Origin: an uncultured Bacteroidales bacterium
GTDB taxonomy: Bacteria > Bacteroidota > Bacteroidia > Bacteroidales > Paludibacteraceae
Length of the DNA: 52,328 nt
Assembly (NCBI GenBank): GCA_902780235.1
Contig: CACZEL010000012.1
Coordinates: 1-52,328, forward strand
Direction: 5' to 3'
Shown: in pieces, positions 1-7,187 of the stretch
How the letters are laid out: each line of letters opens with the position of its first letter
Position numbering within the stretch: position 1 is the stretch's first letter
Made by a program: the position numbers and the translations under genes
Notes under the pieces: generated by a model
What the model saw: only the letters and a program-made list of their open reading frames with translations
Databases searched by the model: none
Told to the model about the DNA's origin: nothing

Positions 1-126
1 GCAAAAACGGTCCACCAGCACAAAATAGACGGTCGCTTTGTTCCAAGCGAAACCATCTTCTTCTGCCTTCTTTCCGCATGCCGCGAACATCGTCGCAGCG
101 AATGCAAGGATGATTAGTTTTTTCAT
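1..126 (-). CDS. Lipoprotein, probable GH13 alpha-amylase family, N-terminal fragment
   Basis: Only the first 42 codons are in the window; the gene continues past the left edge. The start ATG is at 126. The peptide begins with a lipoprotein signal (MKKLIILAFAATMFAACGKK) whose Cys17 would be lipidated. After a short linker comes WNKATVYFVLVDRFC, which closely resembles the first strand of GH13 catalytic domains (xVYFVMTDRFxNGD). I therefore infer a surface or periplasmic starch-type glycoside hydrolase anchored by lipid. No catalytic residue is visible, so the family call rests on this one strand. The next gene upstream (glutathione peroxidase) is on the same strand but about 100 bp away, and I see no promoter I trust between them. 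Confidence 0.6.
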   Translation of the reverse strand, partial: MKKLIILAFAATMFAACGKKAEEDGFAWNKATVYFVLVDRFC

Positions 127-230
127 TTTATTAATTTGTTTAACTTATGTTCTTGATATGCGGATCAATCATGGTTGGCCTGTTGTATTCCATAGTAATT
201 CATAACTTCCCCACCAACTTTACGATTTAG

Positions 231-779
231 TTATTTAGCTAATTCGGCTACAATGTTGGCTTCGAAATCCTTCGGTTCGGCTACCGGCGCAAAGCGTTGG
301 ATAGTCTTGCCGTCCTTGGAAACGAGGAACTTGGTGAAGTTCCACAGGATGTCGCTCGGTTTCTCCACACTCTTGCTGATGCGTTTGAGCATCGCATGTG
401 CGGCTTTGGCTTTCAGACCTTTGTACTCCTCGGTAGGAGCTTGCGTCTTGAGGTACTCAAAGACAGGGTTGGCATTCGCACCGTTGACATCGCTTTTGGC
501 CATCAGCGGGAAGGTTACACCGTGGTTGAGGCGGCAGAACTCCTCAATCTGCTCATCGCTACCCGGTTCTTGGTTCGCAAACTGGTCGCACGGGAAGCCG
601 AGGATAACAAAGCCTTGGTCTTTGTATTTCTTATAGAGTTCCTCCAGACCATCATACTGCGGGGTAAAACCGCATTTGCTGGCCGTGTTAACAATGAGAA
701 TTACTTGTCCTTGATAGTCTGCGAGGTTCACCTCTTTGCCTCTGTTGGAGAGGGTCTTAAAATCATAAATTGTTGCCAT
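231..779 (-). CDS. Glutathione peroxidase family protein (thiol peroxidase)
   Basis: A 182-aa thioredoxin-fold peroxidase that reduces hydroperoxides. The motifs are NTASKCGFTPQY (peroxidatic Cys in place of selenocysteine), GFPCDQFANQEPG (active-site Gln) and WNFTKFLV (active-site Trp). Bacterial members usually draw electrons from thioredoxin rather than glutathione; that is family knowledge. I chose ATG 779 (MATIYDFKTLSN) because it gives the standard family length. The frame stays open upstream to 911, and LLVACIVLITSC just before the Met looks like a lipoprotein signal. However, the only initiator there is TTG at 833, so an exported form is possible but unproven. An OhrR-like regulator gene lies directly upstream on the same strand, which fits peroxide control. 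Confidence 0.85.
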   Translation of the reverse strand: MATIYDFKTLSNRGKEVNLADYQGQVILIVNTASKCGFTPQYDGLEELYKKYKDQGFVILGFPCDQFANQEPGSDEQIEEFCRLNHGVTFPLMAKSDVNGANANPVFEYLKTQAPTEEYKGLKAKAAHAMLKRISKSVEKPSDILWNFTKFLVSKDGKTIQRFAPVAEPKDFEANIVAELAK

Positions 780-908
780 AGTTTCGTTTGTTTTAGTTGT
801 ACATGAGGTTATTAGTACGATGCACGCTACCAAAAGCGTACACCGTAAGATGCGAATGCTTTTAATGCTTCTTGCTTGTTCATAATTGTAAAATTTTGAG
901 GGTTTATA

Positions 909-1352
909 TTATTGTTTTCTTTTCATTCCTTCGATGAGTTTGTCGAGTGTCGGGACCATCTGAATGAGATCCTCTTCCTTGTTTGTTTTGAGAATGATAT
1001 CGCGAAGACAATTAGGGATGTGTTGTGCTTGCTCGTAGAGCGCTTTGCCTTGTGCCGTTAGCGATACGATACGCGTGCGTGTATCCTCTTTACCGCGTGT
1101 ACGTGTGATCAGTCCTGCTTTCTCCATTCGTTGGAGTAAAGGAGTCACCGTGTTTGTATCCAAGAGCAGTCGGTTCGCGATGTCGCATACCGGTTGCTTG
1201 TCCTGCTCCCACAATACGAGTAATACCAGATATTGCGGATAGGTAATACCCATCTGCGCAAAATACGGTTGATATGCTCCCGTCACAAGACGTGCCGCTG
1301 TATATAAACGGAAACAAAGTTGATTCTCTAATTTCAGTTGCTCACTACTCAT
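909..1352 (-). CDS. MarR/OhrR-type peroxide-sensing transcriptional repressor
   Basis: A 147-aa winged-helix regulator. LENQLCFRLYTAARL near the N-terminus carries the Cys that OhrR proteins use to sense organic peroxides. It is followed by YPQYLVLLVLWEQ, the recognition region LDTNTVTPLLQRMEKAGLI and the wing RGKEDTRTRIVSLT. This order is diagnostic of the OhrR branch of MarR. The start is uncertain because the leader repeats ATGAGAAAATG; I chose MSSEQLK (1352), while ATG 1376 would add eight residues encoded by the repeat. The gene ends 130 bp before the glutathione peroxidase start, so it probably controls that gene and itself. Confidence 0.85.
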   Translation of the reverse strand: MSSEQLKLENQLCFRLYTAARLVTGAYQPYFAQMGITYPQYLVLLVLWEQDKQPVCDIANRLLLDTNTVTPLLQRMEKAGLITRTRGKEDTRTRIVSLTAQGKALYEQAQHIPNCLRDIILKTNKEEDLIQMVPTLDKLIEGMKRKQ

Positions 1353-1388
1353 TTTCTCATTTGTGCATTTTCTCATTTAGCCATTTAT
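1349..1388. repeat. TCATTTnn-type 8-bp array at the regulator start
   Basis: Units such as TCATTTTC, TCATTTGTG and CATTTAGC are repeated across the start of the MarR gene, so two possible in-frame ATG starts lie inside the array. This is the first of several related arrays in the window (19365, 24358, 25270, 42436). Confidence 0.6.
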
Positions 1389-1512
1389 GTCGTTCACGAT
1401 GCAAAATTACAACAAATATTTTAATGTCGCAAGCGATATAAATATTTTCTTAATAATCGTACATTGTTTCTTAAAAATAATAACCACCTGCATCAAGACA
1501 GATGGTTATTCA

Positions 1513-1716
1513 TTATGGATTATCGTATCCAATCGGGCGGAATTGTTCTTGCTCTTCGCTATAGATGTAACCGGCATCAAGGAGAATGGCTTTGATCTTC
1601 TCCGGCTTCGTGTTGAAGTTATAGCATAGCGATTCGAGCGAGTCAAATTCCTCATCCCTAAGCAACATATTGATGCTCGATACCAATATGTCGGGGTTCT
1701 GCGGTAGGTAGTCCAT
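1513..1716 (-). CDS. DUF4250 domain protein
   Basis: A 67-aa protein (MDYLPQNPDILVSSINMLLR...). It has the pattern of the DUF4250 family: LP.NP..L.S.IN..LRD near the N-terminus, SL..LC...N in the middle and a closing AGY.Y. The function of the family is unknown. Its stop codon is 132 bp from the MarR start, and its start lies 3 bp after the stop of the methyltransferase gene, so the two are very probably co-transcribed. No membrane segment or signal peptide is visible. Confidence 0.75.
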   Translation of the reverse strand: MDYLPQNPDILVSSINMLLRDEEFDSLESLCYNFNTKPEKIKAILLDAGYIYSEEQEQFRPIGYDNP

Positions 1717-1719
1717 ACG

Positions 1720-2223
1720 TCATTTGAAAGTAAACGGTAAAAATCTTCCGGTGCGTTTGCAAAAGGCTTCGTATTCTTCGCCGAAGTCACGGTGCAGGCG
1801 TTTCTCTTCGGTCAACACTTGCACGAACATAATGACCACGAAAACGACCCATACCAACAAGGCTTGCCACGTCCACAGCCACACGATGTAGCCGGCCAGA
1901 TAGAGGAAAGTACCGGTGAGCATCGGATTGCGGTTGAGCCGATAGGGACCATCGGTCATCAGGTGCTGCGTACGCGGACCGATCTCATGGTCGAACGCAT
2001 CCATGGGATTACCTTTGCCGCGCTGTCTCATATACACGATCGTCCAAACACTCAGCGCCAAGCCTCCGAGGATCAGCACGCCCGTTATCGATGCACGCAA
2101 GGCACCGATATGCTCCAAAGCCGGCATCCCGGATGCCAGCCACATGATCGTCGGCAGCAGCACGACGAATAGTACTCCGCCCAGCACGTAGCCGGCTATG
2201 TCACGAAATGTTTTCATATCCAT
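1720..2223 (-). CDS. Isoprenylcysteine carboxyl methyltransferase-like membrane protein
   Basis: A 167-aa integral membrane protein with about four hydrophobic segments. The C-terminal half has the ICMT/PEMT signature: GPYRLNRNPMLTGTFLYLAG (SAM-binding HxxRxPxY-like region, with N in place of H) and EEKRLHRDFGEEYEAFCKRTGRFLP. Bacterial members methylate lipids or small molecules, and the substrate here is unknown. The start may be M1 or M3 (MDMKTF). DUF4250 follows after 3 bp, suggesting one transcript. The ORF is complete with no defects. Confidence 0.8.
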   Translation of the reverse strand: MDMKTFRDIAGYVLGGVLFVVLLPTIMWLASGMPALEHIGALRASITGVLILGGLALSVWTIVYMRQRGKGNPMDAFDHEIGPRTQHLMTDGPYRLNRNPMLTGTFLYLAGYIVWLWTWQALLVWVVFVVIMFVQVLTEEKRLHRDFGEEYEAFCKRTGRFLPFTFK

Positions 2224-2257
2224 TTTTTATTGTTTTAATGATTTTGCTCGGTCACAT

Positions 2258-2971
2258 TCAAAGAATCTTCATGACATCGACAAATCGCGGTACGATATAG
2301 GTAGCCCCTTCATTCGTTAACTCTTTCACTCCTTCACTCGTTATCCAGATCTGGTCGATGCCTGCGGCTTTGGCGCCGGCGATGTCGGAGGTATAACTGT
2401 CGCCGATCATGACGGCTTCGTCCGCGGAGATGCCGTTGCGTTGCAGGGCAATGCGGAAGATCTCAGGCTGGGGTTTGTTGATACCGACCTCTTCGCTGAT
2501 GAGCGTGTGGGTGAAATAAGGTGCCAGACCCGAATGTTCGAACTTATAGTACTGCACCTCTTTGAAGCCGTTGCTGATGATGGTGAGCGGGTATTTGGCA
2601 GCGAGGTAGCGCACTACTTCCGCTGCATCAGGCAGGAGGCAGAAATGCTTGTTGGTCAGACGCAAGAACTCAGCGCCTATCTCGTGGGCGAGGTGCTCTA
2701 CATTAGCTGTTAGCTGTTGGCTGTTAGCTTTTATGAGCGGGCGGTAGAAACGCTCAAAATGCAATTTCTCTTTGGTCACTTCGCCGCGGCCGTACATGCC
2801 CCATAACTCGAGGTTATAGGGTTTGTAAGCGTTCAAGTAGTCCTCAAACGTCGGGTATAAGCGATCCAGATGATAAGAGACATAGATGTCCTGCAGCGCT
2901 TTGTGCTCCGCCGTTGTCCAATCACCTATCGTGTCGTCCCAATCGAGGAATATGGCTTTGTATTGTTTCAT
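2258..2971 (-). CDS. HAD-family phosphatase, YjjG-like (noncanonical pyrimidine nucleotidase)
   Basis: A 237-aa HAD subfamily IA hydrolase, start ATG 2971. HAD motifs in order are FLDWDDTIGDW (nucleophile Asp and acid Asp), ISNGF (motif II), K in VGINKPQPEIF (motif III) and MIGDSYTSDI (motif IV). The combination best matches YjjG/YfnB, which dephosphorylate non-canonical dUMP-like nucleotides to keep the pool clean; substrate assignment is inference. The cap domain contains ANSQQLTANVEHL, encoded by a 7-bp tandem repeat (2703-2730) that also occurs in several other genes here. A second, unrelated repeat-like stretch encodes EGVKELTNEGA near the C-terminus. A good promoter lies at 3017-3047. 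Confidence 0.8.
   Translation of the reverse strand: MKQYKAIFLDWDDTIGDWTTAEHKALQDIYVSYHLDRLYPTFEDYLNAYKPYNLELWGMYGRGEVTKEKLHFERFYRPLIKANSQQLTANVEHLAHEIGAEFLRLTNKHFCLLPDAAEVVRYLAAKYPLTIISNGFKEVQYYKFEHSGLAPYFTHTLISEEVGINKPQPEIFRIALQRNGISADEAVMIGDSYTSDIAGAKAAGIDQIWITSEGVKELTNEGATYIVPRFVDVMKIL
2703..2730. repeat. 7-bp array (GCYAAYA family) inside the HAD phosphatase gene
   Basis: Four adjoining heptamers on the plus strand: TTAGCTG, TTAGCTG, TTGGCTG, TTAGCTT. Read on the coding strand they give ANSQQLTAN in the cap domain. Confidence 0.85.
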
Positions 2972-3016
2972 TTGACGATTACAGTATATGATGCTTACGT
3001 CTTTGCAAATTCGCGG

Positions 3017-3047
3017 CAAAGGTACAACTTTTTTTTGAGATATACAA
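3017..3047 (-). promoter_or_regulatory. Bacteroidota-type promoter for the HAD phosphatase
   Basis: On the minus strand TTG (3047-3045), 20 bases, then TACCTTTG (3024-3017). This fits the -33 TTG / -7 TAnnTTTG consensus of the Bacteroidota primary sigma factor, with an A-tract spacer. It lies 46 bp upstream of the ATG at 2971. Confidence 0.75.
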
Positions 3048-3123
3048 GGATTTTGTCTAAAATAATCCAAAATGATTCCAAAAAGGAGAGCGATTGGAGG
3101 GAGGCGAGAGATATAAAACAAAA

Positions 3124-3330
3124 ACACCGCCAAGTGGGCACCCTGCATGTGGTGAGGAGCGGTGTCAACTAGACACCTGTAATACAAAGAAGAAACGGCA
3201 AAGCCGTGTCCGAATACCATTCGTACGAAACAGACGAAGAAAGAACCTGCCTGCTCGGTGGCGGAGCAGGCAGGAGTTCCGATAGATCGGGTTATCGATA
3301 GAGCGAAAGGGGAGATAGCGAAGGAAGAAG
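3124..3330. other. Gene-free stretch with several hairpins (possible structured RNA or terminator cluster)
   Basis: The 403-bp gap between 2972 and 3374 has no credible ORF but holds consecutive inverted repeats: ACACCGC/GCGGTGT (3124-3130, 3159-3165), ACGGC-AAA-GCCGT (3195-3207), an 11-bp stem CCTGCCTGCTC/GAGCAGGCAGG with a 7-nt loop (3246-3274), and CCGAT-AG-ATCGG (3279-3290). The 11-bp stem may end transcription of the minus-strand operon that stops at 3375. No match to a known RNA class is recognised. Confidence 0.4.
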
Positions 3331-3374
3331 ACCGCTAGCGCTAATCAGGAATATTGTATGAAAGTCACACATAG

Positions 3375-3911
3375 TTATTGACAAAGCTGTTGTGGGTTTA
3401 GTTTAATGAGTCTAATAGGCTTATTGGCTAACTCACATATTACATCGTCTATTACTAACAATTGAATCGTATCATTTGCAGATTTTTGTATATATGCTGC
3501 TTTTTCGTATGTAATTCCGCTATCTCTCATATATATAACTGAATCTTTTATTTTGTATTGCGTTGGTAAGAATTTATTTTCTTCAATATTTTTTACAACT
3601 TCCATAACTTTTGGATTATTTGTGTTTTTATCCAAAAATTCTTTTGTGTAATAACACGAAAATACGGCATTCTTACCATCAGTATAAATTAAACATTGGA
3701 GATTGTGAAAACGAGGATCCCTATATATATCGCTATCTCTTTCCAGGCATGGACTTAGTGTTGAATCCTTAAGATAGGCCATCCATTCGGACCAATCTAA
3801 TTGATAAATAGCTTGTTGTGAGAACTGCCGACAGATACGTTTCGTCGGAATACAAGAGGAGGCAAAGAGGACGATTGCCAATAATGGAAGTATTTTAAAC
3901 TTCATATTCAT
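3375..3911 (-). CDS. Hypothetical lipoprotein
   Basis: A 178-aa protein with a clear lipobox signal, MKFKILPLLAIVLFASSC (start at M1 or M3). The mature part is hydrophilic and has no motif I recognise. It is the last gene of an AT-rich minus-strand operon (small membrane protein, large anchored protein, 92-aa protein, this lipoprotein), lying only 7 bp after the preceding gene. Base composition and codon use are much more AT-rich than in the flanking housekeeping genes, which suggests horizontal acquisition. Function unknown. Confidence 0.7.
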   Translation of the reverse strand: MNMKFKILPLLAIVLFASSCIPTKRICRQFSQQAIYQLDWSEWMAYLKDSTLSPCLERDSDIYRDPRFHNLQCLIYTDGKNAVFSCYYTKEFLDKNTNNPKVMEVVKNIEENKFLPTQYKIKDSVIYMRDSGITYEKAAYIQKSANDTIQLLVIDDVICELANKPIRLIKLNPQQLCQ

Positions 3912-3918
3912 TAAATTA

Positions 3919-4197
3919 TTAGTCTATTACACACGTAAACTCACTGACTAATTCTCCATTATTTAGCCAATTCGCCCATCCTATATATTCTATCGAATTT
4001 TCCGTGTAATGATGGGATTTTAAGACACTCTCTATCATTTGAGTTATCTTTGATTTTGTCAAAGGCTCTTTTAATCCGTTTAACTCATTATGCAGGATCT
4101 CTGCAAAAGCACAATTGTCTGACGATACACTATACGAATATTCAATATTATTCGTACTAATATCTTCTATTGCTTCTAGTTTACATTTTAATTTCAT
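3919..4197 (-). CDS. Hypothetical 92-aa protein
   Basis: A soluble 92-aa protein (MKLKCKLEAIEDISTN...) with mixed alpha/beta character and no signal peptide or motif I recognise. Its start overlaps the end of the upstream 422-aa gene by 17 bp, and the lipoprotein gene follows 7 bp after its stop, so translational coupling within one operon is likely. AT-rich like its neighbours. Such small proteins next to an anchored exoprotein could be partners or chaperones, but nothing in the sequence shows this. Confidence 0.6.
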   Translation of the reverse strand: MKLKCKLEAIEDISTNNIEYSYSVSSDNCAFAEILHNELNGLKEPLTKSKITQMIESVLKSHHYTENSIEYIGWANWLNNGELVSEFTCVID

Positions 4198-5449
4198 ATT
4201 CTATTTTTTTTGCTTTTATAAACTGAATTATTGAAAGTATTAACAATAATATCCCCATAAAGAAATTGATAGCTGCAATATTTTCAATGACTTTACTTAT
4301 TTCCTTCAACTTGGCATCGTTCCAGCAATTCAAATCATAGTAATGCATATCGGATAGAATATACATAACGTCATAATCATCATTATGGACTACCATATAT
4401 TGGTAGAATTTGTTTCTTGGGTTATACTTGCTTTCCTTTCCCCATTTGTGGTATTTACTTTTTACAGGGTAGTCTATCGGCTGGAACACAGAATGTTCAA
4501 ATTTATATCTTTCTAAACCTGTCGAATTTAGCAAGAAATCAGGAATATATAGTTTTTGGGGAAATCTTCTTCTATATTCTTTTTCCAATGATTTGTTGTA
4601 TGCCGTTTGTTGTGCATAAGAAGCCAGAGGCAACTTGTTGCTAAAAGTGCTAAAAGAATATGGATTGTCCTTATCTATATCATAATATTTATTCTTGATG
4701 AGATTACTATCGGGCAAAAAAGTGTTATATGTCAAAGATTTGACATTTTTATATTTGTGTTGTTGGAATATATTGATGACATTTTCAAAAGTTTCATTTA
4801 TATCTTTCGCTATATCCCTATTTTTGCTGTCCTCGTTGTAAAAAATTCGATAAGGACGAATAGTATATTCCCAAAATAGAGCTCCAAGCCCTCCTTTCTT
4901 CACATTATCTTCCTGAAATAAAAGTGAGTCGGATAAAATGTTGTTTAGATCAAATACTTTGATACATCCAACGCCTTCTGTTGATAAAGTAAAGTTATTC
5001 CACAACAGACCATCATAAAATATGAGAGGAGATCCTGCTGCATACATACCGGAGTTTTGTTTGAATACATCAATTTCAAAGGCTTGTTGGTATGGTTTTA
5101 TAATAGAAGTGTCATTCGTATTAATAGAAAAATAACCTTTAGCATCTTCCAAGAAATAATAGTTGCTATCTCTGTCTGAATACGAAGCATACTTTCTAAG
5201 TCTCCCATCTTGGTAAATATACGATGTCGGAATTTCATGATATTCTACATCATCAAATGGAAAAACCTCAATAAAATAAGTAGTTGAGTCTGCTACATTT
5301 TGGACATTACGGACTATATCTTGGGCATAAATACTATCCCCATACCAAGAAAAACATCTTTCTTCAATAAAAATAAGTACAAATGTAGTAGCAATTAAAA
5401 CTATGGAAACTGCTAAAAGAATCCAAGCAACTTTTTTTCTTTTATTCAT
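4181..5449 (-). CDS. Hypothetical membrane-anchored protein with large external domain
   Basis: A 422-aa protein with one hydrophobic segment near each end (about residues 9-28, WILLAVSIVLIATTFVLIFI, and about 393-412, INFFMGILLLILSIIQFI). Between them are some 360 polar, Tyr- and Asn-rich residues, followed by a short basic tail KAKKIEYEIKM. The predicted arrangement is both ends inside and a big periplasmic domain. No family is recognised. The gene starts 2 bp after the stop of a 54-aa membrane protein gene and overlaps the next gene by 17 bp, so it is central to a four-gene AT-rich operon. Confidence 0.65.
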   Translation of the reverse strand: MNKRKKVAWILLAVSIVLIATTFVLIFIEERCFSWYGDSIYAQDIVRNVQNVADSTTYFIEVFPFDDVEYHEIPTSYIYQDGRLRKYASYSDRDSNYYFLEDAKGYFSINTNDTSIIKPYQQAFEIDVFKQNSGMYAAGSPLIFYDGLLWNNFTLSTEGVGCIKVFDLNNILSDSLLFQEDNVKKGGLGALFWEYTIRPYRIFYNEDSKNRDIAKDINETFENVINIFQQHKYKNVKSLTYNTFLPDSNLIKNKYYDIDKDNPYSFSTFSNKLPLASYAQQTAYNKSLEKEYRRRFPQKLYIPDFLLNSTGLERYKFEHSVFQPIDYPVKSKYHKWGKESKYNPRNKFYQYMVVHNDDYDVMYILSDMHYYDLNCWNDAKLKEISKVIENIAAINFFMGILLLILSIIQFIKAKKIEYEIKM

Positions 5450-5451
5450 AT

Positions 5452-5616
5452 TTATTCGCCATTTATAAGTTTATATAAAAATGATATTATTTCCCATAAG
5501 ATGAATAAAGGTGATAATATCATCAAAAGTGGTGCCAAAACCACAAAAATTACCACAGATAGTAATTCATTGGCATCTTTCGAATCGGTTATGTCAAAAA
5601 TTGGTATTTGAAACAT
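5452..5616 (-). CDS. Small hypothetical membrane protein (54 aa)
   Basis: A short ORF below usual length cut-offs: ATG 5616, TAA 5454-5452. It begins MFQIPIFDITDSKDANELL and continues with one long hydrophobic stretch (VVIFVVLAPLLMILSPLFIL) and a short tail ending LINGE. I accept it because it is preceded by a TACCTTTG -7 element (5655-5648), its stop lies 2 bp before the next start, and the codon use matches the downstream operon genes. It may be a partner of the 422-aa anchored protein. No known family recognised. Confidence 0.55.
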   Translation of the reverse strand: MFQIPIFDITDSKDANELLSVVIFVVLAPLLMILSPLFILWEIISFLYKLINGE

Positions 5617-5647
5617 AAATGTCTAAATGTAAAAGTTAATTTTGGCG

Positions 5648-5655
5648 CAAAGGTA
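5648..5655 (-). promoter_or_regulatory. -7 element of the AT-rich operon promoter
   Basis: The minus strand reads TACCTTTG, a perfect -7 box, 31 bp before the small membrane protein start. The expected TTG 20 bp further upstream is degenerate (ATT), so the promoter may be weak or need an activator. Confidence 0.5.
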
Positions 5656-5739
5656 CATATAATTTTTCAAATATGAATCATCTTTGCAATAATTTCCATA
5701 ACTCGCTATATTTCAGGTGATTGTTTTGTATTCTTACAT

Positions 5740-6066
5740 TCAATAGATTTTGGCAGAATTGGCTTTGCGATAAGCAATCGCATCGTCCATATCTTTAATA
5801 CTCCACGAAAGTTCTTTGAAGCCTACTGCAGGTTGACCTTTTGGAATAATGCCAAGTGCGATGTAGTTATTAAAAGTACTTTCGCTACAGTGCAGAACAT
5901 TGTCGCAAAGCCATCGTTTGCTATACCGTTTGATGCCATGATTAAGTGTGCTTAACATATCAATTGCAGCATCAATTTCTGCTTCGTCCTCCGTGCTATT
6001 TCCTGCGTCTATATCTTCAACAATACGAGCCATTATGTCACGTAGGAGTTTGAGTTTTGTGTTCAT
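5740..6066 (-). CDS. Small protein with probable helix-turn-helix (excisionase/MerR-like) domain
   Basis: A 108-aa protein. The C-terminal half, KRYSKRWLCDNVLHCSESTF followed by NNYIALGIIPKG and a MDDAIAYRK tail, resembles the helix-turn-helix plus wing of excisionase/MerR-like proteins common on Bacteroidota mobile elements (choose helix, position helix, G.IPKG wing). The N-terminal part is an acidic helix. Its ATG overlaps the 3' end of the membrane protein gene by 29 bp, so the two are coupled. A role as a DNA-binding regulator is inference. Confidence 0.5.
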   Translation of the reverse strand: MNTKLKLLRDIMARIVEDIDAGNSTEDEAEIDAAIDMLSTLNHGIKRYSKRWLCDNVLHCSESTFNNYIALGIIPKGQPAVGFKELSWSIKDMDDAIAYRKANSAKIY

Positions 6067-6838
6067 ATATATTAGTGATTTTTTGTTTTACTATTACAAA
6101 GGCTATACTAAGTATCGGCATTATATAATATGCGAGGTATAGTTGCATATTAGATAGGGGGAAAATGCGTATATTTGCATCTATGAAAGCAATGGAACAA
6201 TTAATAAAGTTCACAGCAATAAGTACCCTATGCCAAAATGGGAGGTATAGTCTTTTACTTACCAAATATACGAATATGGTTGCTAATAGCGAATTGCCCA
6301 CAGCAAAATCTAACATATAACAATATCGTATATCGAAATCAAGTAGAGCAAAAGTATTGCTTAACAAGAAGCCTACTAATTGTATGAGAGGGAACCACCG
6401 TATAAAGCCTAATAGGAACAGGTCATAACGAGTTGATGTGGTATGGCGAGTCGCACACATTATATTACCTTGTCGAACATTCTTTAGATGTATAATGGTT
6501 GCTATAGAACAACAAATAACTGAAACAATAAGCATCAATATTAATAGCCGCGTCTTTGGTATTTCTATCCAATGAAGTGAATCAAAAATTGCAATAGAGA
6601 CATTAAACAAACTATTGAATAGTAATATACGATGCCATGTGCAATATTTAAATTTGAAGCTAATTAGAAATAACAATATTAGCACGATGACTGACATTCC
6701 GCAAATGCCATCTAGAAAATAAGGAATATAGTCAAAGGCACTACTATCGCATAAATAGATGATGCTATTCAAAAGTGCCCCCATAATGCTGACTGCCGGA
6801 ATATATTTGAATAATATGAGCGTGATTTTGTTTAGCAT
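6038..6838 (-). CDS. Polytopic membrane protein with internal duplication
   Basis: A 266-aa protein with about seven or eight hydrophobic segments. Two halves carry the same motif: YCTWHRILLFNSLFNVSIAI followed by FDSLHWIEIP, and LPFWHRVLIAVNFINCSIAF followed by IDANIRIFPL. The shared pattern WHR-hL...N..N.SIA..D....I-P indicates a duplicated 3-4 helix unit. The repeated unit is followed each time by three or so hydrophobic helices. I do not recognise the family. The gene is AT-rich, overlaps the HTH-like gene downstream, and has a leader ORF and terminator-like stem upstream (6857-6955). Confidence 0.65.
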   Translation of the reverse strand: MLNKITLILFKYIPAVSIMGALLNSIIYLCDSSAFDYIPYFLDGICGMSVIVLILLFLISFKFKYCTWHRILLFNSLFNVSIAIFDSLHWIEIPKTRLLILMLIVSVICCSIATIIHLKNVRQGNIMCATRHTTSTRYDLFLLGFIRWFPLIQLVGFLLSNTFALLDFDIRYCYMLDFAVGNSLLATIFVYLVSKRLYLPFWHRVLIAVNFINCSIAFIDANIRIFPLSNMQLYLAYYIMPILSIAFVIVKQKITNIYEHKTQTPT

Positions 6839-6856
6839 ATTATAATACGTTTCATC

Positions 6857-6939
6857 AAAAAAGTGTGGGCAACTCTGTTTATATCAGGACATTCGGGCTT
6901 GGACTCCCATCACTTCCAATATACGCAGAATGCCCACAC
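6857..6939 (-). terminator. Terminator-like stem in the leader of the membrane protein gene
   Basis: On the minus strand TGTGGGCA...TGCCCACA (9-bp arms at 6939-6931 and 6871-6863) is followed at once by six T (6862-6857). The 59-nt interior contains most of a 23-codon ORF. It looks like a small RNA or attenuator ending upstream of 6838. Confidence 0.45.
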
Positions 6940-6955
6940 AGATACGTGTGAACAT
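6884..6955 (-). CDS. Possible 23-aa leader peptide
   Basis: ATG 6955, TGA 6886-6884. The peptide starts MFTRICVGIL and ends GVQARMS. It sits within the terminator-like stem upstream of the duplicated membrane protein gene. It has no run of a single amino acid codon, so classical attenuation is not obvious. It could equally be a chance reading frame in a structured small RNA. Confidence 0.3.
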   Translation of the reverse strand: MFTRICVGILRILEVMGVQARMS

Positions 6956-7053
6956 TCGCTATATTTAGGAAAGTGATTACAATGGTCCAAGATTGAATGT
7001 CTCCTTAATAAAGCAAATGCTTATTTATGTATGTTGTTTGTCTTTTGTTTTAT

Positions 7054-7154
7054 GCCATAGGCGGTGGTTGGTTGATTCTATATTTTAATCGGTCAAGATT
7101 GCGGGACAGAGCCTACATTGCTCCGGTTTTAACGTCGCGGAGAGGTGACGGTAT
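7054..7154. repeat. Copy A of a 100-bp element flanking DUF1016 genes
   Basis: Aligns with 8224-8326: both contain CATAGGCGGT, then a T-rich stretch, TCGGTCAAGATTG, and CTCCnnnTTTAACGTCnnnGAGAGGnGACnGTAT. In the other copy the element runs into the start codon of the intact DUF1016 gene. Here no gene follows, so this may be the leader of a lost third copy. A GCGAACGC/GCGTTCGT hairpin (7162-7180) lies between this element and the stop of the intact gene. Confidence 0.6.
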
Positions 7155-7187
7155 CTGGATTGCGAACGCGGTGCGTTCGTAATTAGG

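Noticed and set aside
7021-7187. A tRNA or known small RNA before the DUF1016 gene stop
   Set aside because: No cloverleaf can be drawn. The GCGAACGC/GCGTTCGT hairpin is better read as a terminator-like stem.
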